This document shows positions 1-11,563 of a DNA stretch of 64,000 nt, piece after piece (the stretch's first letter is position 1; each line of letters starts with the position of its first letter). The translations under genes were made by a program, and so were the position numbers. A model generated the notes under the pieces. The model did not search any database. It was not told the DNA's origin and saw only the letters and a program-made list of their open reading frames with translations. The DNA is from Tetrastigma voinierianum (lineage: Eukaryota; Streptophyta; Magnoliopsida; Vitales; Vitaceae): the NCBI GenBank assembly GCA_016808115.1, contig JAEQBH010003961.1:310001-374000 (forward strand), read 5' to 3'.

Positions 1-2
1 TA

Positions 3-101
3 AATTTGGATGAAACTAAGAAAGTTTATTTCTTTAGTGATAAACGTGAATTAATGGACGTAATAAAAGAAGTTTGTTTTGGTGATAGTGTGATTAAGTG
101 A
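3..101 (+). CDS. possible 3' end of a coding exon at the left edge
   Basis: An open frame enters from the left edge and ends at a TGA at 99-101, giving 32 residues rich in K, E, D, F and V (ends DVIKEVCFGDSVIK). The composition is coding-like in very AT-rich surroundings, but nothing in the window joins to it and I do not recognise the family. It could be the last exon of a gene lying to the left, or chance. Confidence 0.2.
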   Translation, partial: NLDETKKVYFFSDKRELMDVIKEVCFGDSVIK

Positions 102-879
102 ATGTTGAAGGTTCATTTCTCAAATTTATTTATATTTTCCTTTTGTTTTGTTTACCAATGTTTTTCTCTTTAGATGGATTTATAAAGTTTATAATTCAAT
201 TGTAAAAATGAATTATATATATTTCTTGATTTATTTATTCTAATATTATATTCTTTAGGATTGTAAGAAAATGATTACTCAAAGAGAATATATATTGATC
301 ATAGAAAAATATACCAAAAATCAAAGAAGGAATTATATTAATTGAACTATGTTTGTAGAATATATCAAAAAATGTAGTTATATTAAATAATATTAATGAT
401 TTGTGTTAATAAGTTAAGCTTACTAAATTAATATTATATACAAATTTGATGTTAATTTCATTAAATAAATTTTGGATTAATTTTGATATTATTTGCATAT
501 AAGAAAATTCATGGTTTTGATGAAAAATATAATATTATTTTATAGAAAATGTTTAAAGATGACCAATTAATCGTCATTTGATGATTGTAAGTCAGATTTA
601 TTAAAATACTCAAAGATATCGCTTTTTATAAGTATAATTATTAGCATTGTTGACTTGATTAAGATGTCCCTTTTATGAGTATATTATTAACATTATTGAA
701 ACTTGATGATTTTTTAAAGTGCCATCGAATTTGTTTGTCAAAGATGGAGCTTCATAAAATAATCATGATTAGCTTCTTTATATAATATGTAACAGATGAA
801 CAACTTAATAAAAGTGTCTTTTACTTCATGATATAAAAAGTATCTTGTTTGCCTATCTTATTTTCATGTAAAGTATTAG
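102..879. other. AT-rich intergenic DNA, no gene seen
   Basis: Strongly AT-rich with short homopolymers. No open frame of useful length, no LTR end and no tandem array is apparent on either strand. Confidence 0.6.
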
Positions 880-1253
880 GTAAGGATTTAAAGCGCTAAT
901 CCTAATCCAACCAAACAAATAATAGAAGATTTGTTGCAAGCAACACAACAACAAATGTTACAAATGCAGTGTGCAATATGTGCATGAGATGTTCATTCAT
1001 GAATTGAAAGCACGGTTGGATGAATTAAGCGGACGACATAATAACTCTCGAAACTTATATCAACAATCCAATTCTTAGCAAGCACAAGGAGTAATCATCT
1101 CTAAGGTTAATGGCGGAACTAGAAAATAAAGTTAGGGAGCTTAAAGATTTTCAAGGAGCAATGTAGTATGATGGTTAAAGGACTTACCTCTAACCAACAA
1201 GTTAGGCGTTCAAACCCCCTCATGGGCCAACATTATTGAATGACTTTTATGGG
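880..1253 (+). pseudogene. Ty3/gypsy gag, left fragment (host of the nest)
   Basis: Translation gives a glutamine-rich piece (LLQATQQQMLQMQ) followed by FIHELKARLDELS-like sequence with stops and shifts, typical of the N-terminal part of a plant Ty3/gypsy gag. It ends exactly where the Copia element begins at 1254; the gag frame resumes at 11926 with GKLTKL-like residues, as in gag core regions. Seen directly: the break and the compatible frame on both sides. Inferred: that both sides belong to one element. The 5' limit and LTR of this element were not found. Confidence 0.45.
1165..1222 (+). other. tRNA-like / SINE-like segment with Pol III box motifs
   Basis: A short stretch resembles a tRNA body. 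An A-box-like TGGTTAAAGGA is at 1172-1182. An anticodon-arm-like hairpin (CTAAC with GTTAG around a 6-nt loop) is at about 1190-1205. A B-box-like GTTCAAACC at 1208-1216 lies inside a T-arm-like stem AGGCG/CCCCT with one mismatch. No acceptor stem or CCA is visible, so this is not a functional tRNA gene. It is best read as a tRNA-derived SINE head or tRNA relic lodged in the gag fragment. Confidence 0.35.
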
Positions 1254-1625
1254 TGTTGGATTATGGGTTGGGTCGCCCATGGGGCTTGACCCGACTCATG
1301 ACCCATCTCAAACAGAGACACCCTTGAGAAAGGTTATGACTCTTCTCTGAAATGGAACCAAATAGAAACCTATAAATAAGGTTTTTGTATTGAATTTTGG
1401 GTTCGATTCTTTTGATGAAAAACATTAGCAATATTTCTCATCTCTAAGTTATCACCATCTTCATCCTTTAGACAAATTGTTGATAAGAGTTTAGAGGGGT
1501 GTTAGTACTATATGATTTCTGAGGTTTCAGCGGGGTTCTGGTAATTGGATCATCCTTGAAGCATTGAAGACACAAGGTTAAGCGTCGGCAGTATTAAGAC
1601 TCCTTCGGCGCTTTCTGTTCGACGA
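1254..1625 (+). repeat. Copia 5' LTR
   Basis: 372 bp, matched along its length by 11564-11925 with scattered substitutions and short indels. It starts TGTTGGAT. The right copy ends TAACA; this copy has the decayed end GACGA. A TATA-like CCTATAAATAAGG lies at about 1370-1382, consistent with a promoter reading to the right. Confidence 0.85.
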
Positions 1626-1627
1626 TG

Positions 1628-1643
1628 TGGTATCGAGGAGCCA
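1628..1643 (+). promoter_or_regulatory. Copia primer-binding site (initiator tRNA-Met type)
   Basis: TGGTATCGAGGAGCCA begins two bases after the 5' LTR. It matches the usual plant Copia primer site TGGTATCAGAGC apart from small changes, fixing the 5' LTR and element orientation. Confidence 0.75.
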
Positions 1644-3219
1644 TTTATGGTTGTCTTTGTGCTTCATGTTTTTTGGAAAATAAAATGTGTTTTTTTTTTC
1701 AAAGGAAAATCGAACATAGATTGATTTTTCCGAGGCTCTTAAAGCCTTTTTTTTTGTTGAAATTTTGGTATGGATGGAAAGATCTCACCGAGAGCTTTCC
1801 TACGAGTTTTTTTTTTGGATTTTTTTAGAGTTATGGTTGATTTATTACGATATTTTGAAGTTTTCCTAAATCGTCACTGTGTGTTGTTCCACAGTGATGG
1901 TAGTCGACTAAATAATGATCATGTCAGTATACCTGAACCTCTGATGTGATTGTTTGATATGTTCGTGAGCGCATATGTGGCATCCCTTTTACCCTCCCCC
2001 ATGATGATGTGGCATTTGACTAATGATGTGGCAGCCCCTTAACCACACGCTGACGTGTCAGATGACTTTGATTGTCGTTGACCGAACTTTGATCGACCCG
2101 TTTGACCTTATCCAAACTCCATTTTTGACATAATTTTTAATTTTTTTTTTTAAATTTCCTATTCAATGAACACCTTTCTAGAGCATGAAGAGGTCATTTG
2201 ATATTTTTTAGAAATTAGAAATGTATATAGAAGTGATAAGCTTTTGTGATTAGGACATATTTGAAATAGAATACTTTCGAATTTCCTTGAATAGAGCATG
2301 TGTAATAACAATTGTGAATGAGACATATTGATCTCTTACAATATTGAAAAAATTTCTCCCTTTTTAAATGATGGGAGGAAACATAAATGATGATAGCTTT
2401 GGAACGATTGGATTAATAAGAAAGACCGAATCATTCATTGGAAAACACATTTGGTGTTATGCATAATATATGTTTTGGAACTTTCATGTGTAACCTTCCA
2501 CGAGCATTACAAATTTGTGGTAGAACAACAAATGTGGATAGTGCTCGACTCCCACCCTGATTCATGGGAAAATGAAGCAAAGGCGCTTATCAGAACAATC
2601 AAAAAACCTTGAGTTAAGAAGATTATCCCTAAATTAAAGGGAGGTGAAACTAGCCTGGAGTGGTATTAGGCAATCTAATATTAAATCAATGTGAATACAT
2701 TTCCATGGATGAAGAAAATGTCGGTTCATTGATGGAAGGAATTTTCTGAAGAAAACAAACAGATCACCAAAGAAGTGAATGATTTAGAAAGGAGCACATT
2801 AGAAAGAAAATGTTTAGCAAGCCATAGATACATGTATATATATATTTTATCTTCTTTCCATTAATGAAATATGTACGAAATGTTTATATGACACAGATTG
2901 TTGGTAAACATGAAATAATATACATTTAGTTTTATCTTTAGATATGTGTATGTATTTGATATTATTACTTTGTGGGATGTCAAGATTGGAAATGAGTCTC
3001 TTTCCAAATAAGATCATTGGCGCAAGTTTTAATTTAACCATACCAACTAGTTTTTGTTTGGAGAGATTGATTAGTATTAGTGTGACGACTTTTTGTTTCT
3101 CTTTACAAATTGAAAGTTTTTATTATTTGATTTCGAACTTTCGACATATATTGGGTCACTAGGTTATGAGTTTGGCACTAAGTTAGTATTTTTCCTTTTC
3201 TTTTATTTTAGTTGAAATA
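1644..3219 (+). other. Copia 5' leader, no gene
   Basis: About 1.6 kb between primer site and gag without a supported frame. At 1975-2065 it holds short repeats built on GATGTGGCA and a palindromic TGACGTGTCA (about 2052-2061), a bZIP-type core. This leader is long for a Copia element and may hide a small unrecognised insertion. Confidence 0.5.
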
Positions 3220-4060
3220 GCTGCTACTAGGAGCATGGTTGTCAACTGACAGGAGACATAAATGGAATCGAGAAAAATTACAATCTTTTACTTGCCGTAA
3301 GGGTCGGTACCTCTTGGAAGAACAGACATGTTTGGAGACAATCACCTGACAAGCTAGGCGGCGAGCATGGACGAAGTGCTAACATAGGTGAGATATGGAA
3401 GCATATCAGGCTTATAAGCGCAAGGATAGGATTGCTCACATTCCGATGTTGAGCAGCATGAGAAATGATCTAATGTTGTGCTTTGAGAGTAATCGCACAA
3501 CCATGGTCGTTTGAGACGTTGTCAAAGTACAATTTGGTGGTACTTCAACCACTAGGTTGTGTCAACTAACTTTAAAATTTGATGCTTACAAGAAGCAATT
3601 GAATCATACTATAAAGAGGCACTTGATTGTCATGTCAAACATGATAAGTGGTAAATGTTAGCCACCGTGTGTCGAGCAATAAGTCCAGAAGTCGTGATTA
3701 GCTCTACCCCGACTTGCTTTGGGAGGCATCTAAAGATAAACTATACCTAGCACCAGGTTAACATCAAAAATGTTGATGATGTCACACTATATGTTGAGCT
3801 GGAAGAAGATCTTCTTCTCGCTAATAAACCTGATGGGCAAGTTTATATGACTGGATCCAAGAAATTTGGAGCTTATGGGATTAGGGCAGGAAAATGAAAG
3901 GGAAAGGTTTCAAGAAGGGAGGGAATAAGATGATCATGGCTCAAAAAAGCACAAGAGCGGGAAGCATGCAGGAAAGCATAATAAGAACATGAATTGCTTC
4001 AATTGTGGGAATCTTAGTCACTTTGCACTTGATTACACTAAACCAAAAGTAAAATATGAC
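3220..4060 (+). pseudogene. Copia gag remnant with zinc knuckle
   Basis: Pieces in shifting frames give a Copia capsid (UBN2-like) protein: AATRSM at the start (first codon ATA, not ATG), then EAYQAYKRKDRIAHIPMLSS, WDVVKVQFGGTSTTRLCQLT, KRHLIVMSNMISG and NVDDVTLYVELEEDLLLANK. A zinc knuckle at 3995-4036 reads CFNC...H, but the fourth ligand is tyrosine (TAC at 4034-4036) instead of cysteine, so RNA binding would be lost. Several stops and frameshifts interrupt it. The order and motifs leave little doubt about the family. Confidence 0.8.
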
Positions 4061-4133
4061 AAAATTCATTTCTATGATGTTTTGTTATTGATTTGCTTAA
4101 TGCTGCGTTCCTTTATGAATTTGTAGACTCAAT

Positions 4134-4679
4134 ATGGCAAACCATATAGTAAGAAGGCAGTATGCATATGTGGATTTCCACTTGGGTGCGAGAGGAAGTA
4201 GAAGAAGAAGGGTACATAGAAATAATACATCAACAGACGTGCTTGCAATTGGTACCATCAAATTGATAATGCGGAAGGGCCACACACTTTATCTCCATGA
4301 TTTGTTCTATGCCCTAGAAGTTCGTCGGAATCTTGTTTCTGTATTAATATTGGTTAAACTTGGTTTTAAAATTGTATTTGAACAAGACTGTGTTAAGGTA
4401 TTCTTAGACAATGTAGTTTACGGATATAGATTTCTATCATATGGATTCATCGTATTAGATACAATTCCTATCAATAAAAACACATCTGTTTTTGTCATTG
4501 GAAATTCAAGTGGCAATTCTATTGTGAATGATATAAAATGGCATGCCAAGCTAGGACACATAGGACAGGACTATCTAAAAAGGTTAGCTAAGGCTAGTCT
4601 TTTGGGACCTATCGAAAAGATAGATTTTCCTATAGATTGCCTTTTGGAAAAGCCAAAGAAGAGTGACTCTTTCCTTTGA
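4134..4679 (+). pseudogene. Copia protease end and GAG-pre-integrase domain
   Basis: A 181-residue open stretch. Residues about 50-115 resemble the C-terminal half of a Copia aspartic protease region (HDLFYALEVRRNLVSVL, FLSYGFIVLD). Residues 138-160 are the pre-integrase motif (WHAKLGHIGQDYLKRLAKA). The protease active-site triad is not recognisable upstream. It follows the gag zinc knuckle directly and leads into integrase, as expected for a single gag-pol. Confidence 0.8.
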
Positions 4680-5200
4680 AACATTTAACTCTCTCGACTG
4701 TTTGTGGCCCAGAATATAAGGCGAGACAGCATGGGCTCGATACTTCATACTTCACATACATGTTGATTTCACTAGATTTGATCATAATTTTATTTGATCC
4801 CATATATATGGCTGGCCAGTTGCTTCAAAGTTATAATACATTGGTTTGAAATCAATTAAACACAAAAATAAAATCTTCTGGTTGATAGAGGGCGTGAATA
4901 TCTATCACGATTTGTTTAGAGGAGTATAGCTAGACAGTTGACCATTCCCTTACTCCTTGACAAAATGGTGTAGCAAAGAAGGAACCGGGCTTCCCTTTTG
5001 GATATGATGAAGGAGTCAATGATGAGGCAAGCAAAGTTTCCTATTATCTTCTTTTATGAGAGATGCACTAATATTTGCGGCCTACATTCTAAATAGAGAG
5101 TTTCATCGATATACATTCCTTCCACTCCATTATGAATTATGGAAAGGTGAGAAACTGATTTGAACGACTATGTGACCTGCAAGGGTGTGCGGCTTACATA
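4680..5200 (+). pseudogene. Copia integrase core remnant
   Basis: In mixed frames one sees HLTLSTVCGP, then DRGREYLSRF, then a degraded PQQNGVAERRNR-type block where QRRNRASLLDMM is legible. These are the rve-domain landmarks of Copia integrases. Several stops lie between them, and the integrase is not functional. Confidence 0.7.
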
Positions 5201-5599
5201 TTCATAACATTTCTCTCATGAATGGGAAGCCTAGTCCCTAGGGAAGAAGTGGCATCTTCATAAGATACTCAGTACTCAAAGAAGGATATATCTTCTTAGG
5301 GAGGATATAAATGGAAGTGTAAATGCGGTGATCCAGGAGATGTCGTATTCTTAGAGGACTTTCTGGATGAGGTGATATAGATAAGGATCTTGCCATTTAT
5401 GAGTAGGAGATCAGGTGAAGATGCCAGGAATGATTGAATCAATACTTACAGCCGGACAATGAAAATCATAAGCCACGCTTTGGGTAAGTGGGGCGACAAT
5501 TTGTAATAGGTGCTTATGTTCCTATGGAGCGAAGATCATGAAAAATCTCAACCTCTCTGCCGGTAATCATGAGAAGAATTCCGTGCGTAAAGCTTTGGG

Positions 5600-6470
5600 A
5601 TTGAGGGGCCTCATAGACAACCACTCATGATGAAGAAAAGCTCAAAACAATACAACATGCAAGAAAATGGTTTGAAGGCGCAGAGAGAGATAGATTCAAT
5701 GAAATCAATAAATCTATGATTTGGTTGATTCCTAGCTAGGTAAGTAGAATTGTTAGGAACAAGTGGGTTCCTCAATATTATATGTAAGGAAGATGGGACA
5801 ATTGTAGATATAAAGAACCGATTAGTAGCTAAAGGGCTGCACACTTAACAGAAGAATTGACTATGAAGACAATCTCCACATGTGGTTAAGTTTGCATCAA
5901 TTAGCCTCATTCTAGCTATAGTAGCAACAAGATGAGACTTAGGAGTATACCAAATGGACGTTAAAGCTGCTTTTCTATGTAAATATGGAGAGCTCAATAT
6001 ACAAATCTATATGGATCAACCTTTATGCTTCAAGCTCAAAGGACAGGAGCGCAAAGTTTGCAAACTTAAGAGATCCATTTATGGTCTTAAATAAGCCTCA
6101 AGGCAATGGAACCTCAAATTTCATCAAAATATATATTGGAATATATATAGTTTCTGATAAATGGAAGAAGATCATTACTTATGTATTAAACATTCAAATA
6201 ACTATTTCATAATTACATTTACCTGTATAAGTGGCTTATATTGATAACTGGAAATGATAAAAAAATTGATAGATGTGACCAAAAAGTGGTTATCGTCAAA
6301 TTTCGAAATGAAAGACGTGAGAGAGGCTAACTATGTACTTGGTGTTAATATCGTTAGGGATCGCTCAAAACGACTCTTGGGTTTATCTCGAGGCATTATA
6401 TTGAAAATGTTTATTTGTTACCATATGCATGGCATTTATGACCCGGCTGGATACACTCGTTGAAAGAAAT
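5600..6470 (+). pseudogene. Copia reverse transcriptase remnant
   Basis: Recognisable blocks in order are EIDSMKS near 5690; NKWV and LVAKG near 5760-5840; VKFASISLILAIVAT and GVYQMDVKAAF near 5885-5975 (first catalytic aspartate present); KVCKLKRSIYGLK near 6050-6090; then LIDVTKKWLSSNFEMKDV and YVLGVNIVRDRS at 6266-6365. The YVDDM box between the last two is not legible. Multiple frameshifts. Confidence 0.78.
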
Positions 6471-6639
6471 TTGAGCCTTAGTCTTGATATGTGTCTAAGT
6501 CACTTGAAGAAAAAGGACAAATGTCAAATACGCCTCTGTAGTGTTGTGTCGAAATCACGATGTATGCAATGATGTGCACACATCAGAGACATATGTATAC
6601 TATGGTGGGTTAGCAAAAATGGATTTCAATATAATCTAG

Positions 6640-7214
6640 GTATAAAACATTGGATGGCAATGAAAATAATTCTTTTATATCTAAAAGGGACAGCGGATTA
6701 TGTATTATGCTACCAAGGGAAGGATTTGCGATTGATTGGTTACACGGATGTTGACAGGGGAGGCGATCCTGATCAACACAAATCAACATCTGGATACGCG
6801 TTCTTGCTAAATGATTGTGCAATTTCATGGTGTAGCAAAAGCTTGATCTTGTATAGCTTGTCTTGATGCGAAAGAAGCGAATATGCGATCTACTCTTCTG
6901 AGCTATACGGAGTGATTTGATTGTGAAAATATTCTTACAAGACTTAGAGGTCGTTAAAACAGCTTTTAAGCCAGTGACTCTTTATTGTGATAGAATGGTT
7001 GCATTAGCATATGCTAAGAATCCAAAATATCATGGAAAGATTAAACATATCCAGATTAGATATCACTGTGTCAGAGAAATGATCATGCAAAATGAAGTAG
7101 TTCTGAAACACATCCCTACCAACTAGATGGTTATAGACCCATTTACTAAACCTATAGCCAATGATGCATTTTTTGCAAGGCATGTAAGATCCTTGGGCTT
7201 ATGTAGGATGTGAT
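6640..7214 (+). pseudogene. Copia RNase H and C-terminus of pol
   Basis: RNase H blocks are clear: LIGYTDVDRGGDPDQHKSTS and AISWCSKS at 6730-6845, then VTLYCDRMVALAYAKNPK and KIKHIQIRYHCVREM at 6976-7085. The tail reads FTKPIAN and HVRSLGLCRM and stops at about 7210, the usual Copia pol end. At least two stops occur inside. The 3' untranslated part follows. Confidence 0.8.
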
Positions 7215-7913
7215 AGATTGTATATATTATTGAAGCACTTGTAATCACCTCTTATAATAAAATAAAAGCATTTCACGTAGTTCACTTGTTTTTAGAATTT
7301 TGTGTGAATATGTGTTGCATGAATACCTTAGCACAATTCAAGTTAGGTATGTGATGGGACAATTGACTTTCACATGAGTGTGTCGCCTTTGGCGCTTTGG
7401 GAGGCCAGTGAGATGAGACGATTTGGAGAAAAGTGCCATTTGGAACGCATGGGGTGGCATGTAGTTTATAATATCGCTAGAGGTGGCCTTGATAAGAATC
7501 AAGATAAGATTCTTTACAAGAATCAACATGAATGCTTTCCTACCATTCATGGGGTCTATTTATAGGAAGCTGAGTGTGGAACTTGTTGTTTAACATCATG
7601 AAATGTGGAAAGAAAAGTCTCAAGTTTGACGCTTGTAAAGCGACAAGACTATGACTCATATAGTGTTATTTATCTTACAATTTAGAGCAAGACATACACT
7701 CTCTCTTCTTTTATAAAAAAGAGATGTTCCACCATAGCCATTTCATGCGCATGTGCTGAGCGACGATTAGTAAGTGAAAAGAATGGATCCACTGTTTTCT
7801 TCGTTTGTGTGAGTCTAAAAATCTACATGTAAGTTCATCTATCTTTACCCTTTGTGACTTTTCACTATATTATTATGATGTGATAGAAGGAATGTTGGCT
7901 ATCTTAGGATGTA
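7215..7913 (+). other. Copia 3' untranslated region, left part
   Basis: No supported gene. The region continues the element between the end of pol and the solo-LTR insertion; its right part resumes at 11141. ATGTA at 7909-7913 is the left target duplication of the nested solo LTR. Confidence 0.55.
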
Positions 7914-8768
7914 TGTGAAGACCCCAGAGCCCGACGACAGGATTGGCGAATCCTAACGAAAACTTAGGGGGCGCGGTTAATTCTTTTATTTTTGTTTTAT
8001 AAGTTTTTCTTTTTCAAAGAAATATGTGACGAATCGGCGGAGCCGAATGGTGGATCAAGCACAAGACTGTGATTTCCGACGTTTTCATTTATCTTATCAA
8101 AACATTTATTATGTCATTTCGTTGCGGAAGCGGTTTGAGTTTTAGACGACATAATCATTACAAATTCAATGCAATTCGCTAGGCCCATAAACATTTAACA
8201 ATACATTTGAGGCATAAAGAATGCATTCATACCTTTCAGATATCTAATCAAGGTTCGAGAGTTTAGCCGCTTTTGTTTTACAAAATACCACTTGTTCAAA
8301 AGAAATAATGGCATATGCAAATGGCCCAGGTATATACTTATCATAGTACTCTCTTATATTTCTATGACTTAATCTTGGCGCGCCTTTTGCTTATGATACT
8401 GCGCATAGATAAAACTACGCGCTAAGCATTTCATGCTTAGTGGTTCTCTGATTCTATTTCAATATTCGATTTAACTTGACATGCATTTAACATCAAACCA
8501 TGCCTATTATATCATATATCTTTCGTGCTATTCATTTTAAGCATGCTTTCATTTTATAAATCATTTATCGTATCTGCGTACCATTTTAATGCAATAATTC
8601 AATTCACAATTCAATTTATGAGATTTAACATATACATAAAACCCCATTTTCGTCGATATTTGGTTTATTTCACTTTGACTATTCAAATCACTTTTAAAGA
8701 TTAGTTTGATGAATCCCGCCCTTATTTTCATTCGGTAATGTGTTCTGCACATTTTCTTTCCGTCAAAT

Positions 8769-8970
8769 CCATCGTGGCGAATGCGTTTGGTGCATCGGAG
8801 CATGTGGTATCACTTAAATGCCATACGCCATCATGACGGACGCTGATTGGTGCATCCCGTCAAGTGGGACATTTCTTCAATGCCATACGCCATCATGACG
8901 GATGTCGATTGGTGCATCCTTGAAGTGGGACGTGGAGCGATTCGGGGTGCGCCGTGGCGGATGTCGGTCG
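8769..8970 (+). repeat. about 61-bp tandem repeats inside the solo LTR
   Basis: Three to four units containing CCATACGCCATCATGACGGA (at 8821 and 8882) followed by GATTGGTGCATCC-like sequence. The period is about 61 bp and the outer units are diverged. Confidence 0.75.
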
Positions 8971-9164
8971 TTGCATCTCATCCAGGCGGTTCATTCGATT
9001 ATGCTCCGATTCAATTCAAGATGCCGAGATTGATCGATTCAATTCAAGATGTCGAATTGATCGATTCGTTACAATTGATTATCATTCATATGCACTTTCG
9101 TTTTCAAATATCATTTAATTCCATATTAAGCTTCCGAATTATCTTTTCAAAATTATACTCAATC

Positions 9165-9312
9165 TATGTACTCCATTTAATATACTCATTCGTACTCATT
9201 TATTATGCATTCACGTACTCATTTCATATATACTCATTCATGTACTCATTTCATATACTCATTCATGTACTTTGTTTCATATGCTCATTCACGTACTCAT
9301 TTTATATATACT
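9165..9312 (+). repeat. short degenerate TACTCATTCA repeats
   Basis: About ten irregular copies of TACTCATT(C/T)(A/C)-type units, with a period of about 10-20 bp, inside the solo LTR. Confidence 0.65.
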
Positions 9313-9570
9313 TGGTAAACTAAGCTTGAAATGAATAGGGTCTAGAGAACTAACATACAAAACTTAGAGAAGGAATAGAAGTCGATAGAACAAACTCAAA
9401 AGCTTTCACTTTGATTCCAATCCTCTGAATCTCGATATCGGTTGGCTTTCTTCCTCGACCATTACATTCCAAAACCATTAAGGGCGATATTATTCATATG
9501 CGTGCTAGTGGTTTTGGTTAGGATGATTTTTAAGGTTATTTTGATTTCCAAATTTCAAAAAGATATATAT

Positions 9571-10275
9571 AGATGGATTTTTGACTCAATGAAACTCCAT
9601 GAGTCTGAGACACCAGATCAGTTGAGCGAAGAAGTTATGACCTTCCGAAGTTGGAGGTCACACGAAATCAAACACAGCCAAGCTAACCTGACTTGGCCGA
9701 GGTGTCCTGACCTGTCAGAGCTCATCCTTACACCTACTATCCTCCACAGGTATAAAAATGGATTCTTGACTCAATGGGCTTTCTATATAGTCCAAGAACA
9801 TCCAGAAAGCGGAGTTGAAGTGAAGGAGTTATGACCAGGAAGTTGGAGGTCATCTGCGTGAATCAAACCAGACGGTGACGACTGTAAGCTCGGTCGGCCT
9901 GTCTCCTCCCTCGGGCATATTAGCAGTTCTTGACTCAATGGGCTTTCCGTATAATCCAATAATACCAGCGAAGTTGATTGAAGGAGTTATGACCTTAAGT
10001 TGGAGGTCATCGTGGCTCCGGCTTGACAGTGACTTGGGCGGCGAGATGACTGACCTCGGTGAGCTCGGTCTAACACTCGGTCCTAACTTTAATATCCTCC
10101 TCAAGAATATGAATGGATTCTTGACTCAATGTCTTTCCATAGGTCGAGAACACCAGAATCCCGGATTCGGACAGAAGGAGTTATAACCACGAGTTGGGGT
10201 CATCGTAGTCAACCAGACGGCCCGAGCTGAGCTGGTCGAGCAACACGACCCTCGGTGAGCTCAGTCACTGATGAA
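9571..10275 (+). repeat. about 165-190-bp tandem repeats inside the solo LTR
   Basis: Four units recognised by TTGACTCAATG at 9581, 9766, 9930 and 10121 and by GAAGGAGTTATGACC plus TTGGAGGTCA about 70-90 bp later. The units differ by indels, giving intervals of about 185, 164 and 191 bp. They may be promoter-proximal LTR repeats. Confidence 0.75.
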
Positions 10276-11140
10276 GAACCATAGCGGTCTCTGATTACAG
10301 TGAAATTTAAAATCCAACATCCTCAGTTCATTAATGTGGCTACAATTTACCAGAAGGCCTCACTTCCAAATTCCTTTATTTCTTACCCAATCATCTCTAA
10401 GGTCATTATTATGCGCTCTACAATGTGGCAGCTTCGTAGTTTAAAAATACAGCGAACATTCCCCTAAGGGCAAGATAGACACCACACAACCCTTAGGGTA
10501 GAAAATAATCAAAGTAGGAGAAGACCTACCTGCTGGGTTGTGAGAAACTCCCAGATTAGGTCTCTACTTTGCGGCTCTTGTCACGAGGAAGGACTTTCCC
10601 TCTTGCTTCGCCGGAAACCTATGGTCCGATCGTCGGAAAATCTAGAGAGAAGGTAGAGCCTCTCTCTCTAACTCTCCCTCTCAAATATGGTTTGCCTTCC
10701 TCTCCTCCCTCTTTTTTCCTTTTCCTTTTCTTATGGGTCACTCCTAATTGTATTTTAAAAGGAGCTTCCTCCCTGCTCACACATGCCACAAGCCCTCTCC
10801 TTGATTTTTTTTTTTTATTTCTTTTGTATTTAGGTCCCTCCATTTCTCTATTGTTAACTTCATTTGATCTCTATTATTTTCCCCCTTACTCATTTATTTC
10901 TCCTAATTTCACATAGACATATAAGCACCTCTGAGTGACCCTTAGGTCCTCATTTTACAATTTCATATTTTCTCTTTTACATGGGTTTATTTTAGTTCAA
11001 TAAATTTCTCATTTTAGCATATAATCATTTAATCAATATTCATCATCATTCCCGAGAAAAATACGAGTTAGCTCGATTATACCGAGAATATATAATAATT
11101 TTTATTATAAAAATTCTAGAATATGCAGGAAGCGATTACA

Positions 11141-11563
11141 ATGTATCCATGATCATTTATAAAATCAAGTTAACTCAAATTTGATTGGTATGAGGGAAAA
11201 AGAAAGAGTATTCCTTGCTTGGACACCAGTTACTTGTATTCACCGACCGAAATTATTTCTCTTGATAGAGCTGAAAATAATTTAGAATATTAAGTAATTG
11301 TAAGAGAGATCAAAGTATGGATTCTTGAGGGATTGAATAATACTTGATTGTGTGTATTAAGAAACATACTTGGGGTAAATAAGCACTTCTTTACCTTTGC
11401 AAGGTTGATGTCTCCTTTATGGCCTATAATTAGGTTTGTATTAAAGCTCTCACCATTAGTGTGCTTCAGGTCGCACAGTCTGTTCACCTGTATGAATTAA
11501 GCTCTTAGGATGGTTAGATGATGATTAAAATGGAGCTCAAGCCCATCATGGGCCAGTGGGAGA
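11141..11563 (+). other. Copia 3' untranslated region, right part, with polypurine tract
   Basis: Continues the Copia 3' region after the solo LTR. It ends in GGCCAGTGGGAGA (11551-11563) directly before the 3' LTR, the usual Copia plus-strand primer form. No gene. Confidence 0.65.

Larger units (their letters stand above)
7914..11140. mobile_element. 3.2-kb solo LTR nested in the Copia element
   Basis: The segment starts TGTGAAGACC and ends GATTACA, with a perfect 5-bp direct repeat ATGTA at 7909-7913 and 11141-11145. It holds no gag or pol, so it is best explained as a solo LTR left by recombination of a larger element. It is unusually long and contains three different tandem-repeat blocks plus a C/T-rich stretch at 10650-10900. 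GC content is clearly higher than in the surrounding DNA. The family is not recognised and the orientation is undecided. Alternative: a non-autonomous element without coding capacity. Confidence 0.75.

Noticed and set aside
1165..1222. functional tRNA gene
   Set aside because: No acceptor stem pairing and an imperfect A box; only tRNA-like remnants.
9442..9834. 130-codon frame in the solo LTR as a gene
   Set aside because: It runs through the 165-190-bp tandem repeats, has no recognisable motif and the frame is not kept in the next unit.
10569..10916. 115-codon frame in the C/T-rich part of the solo LTR
   Set aside because: Low-complexity pyrimidine tract giving S/L/P/F-rich translation on one strand and K/R-rich on the other.
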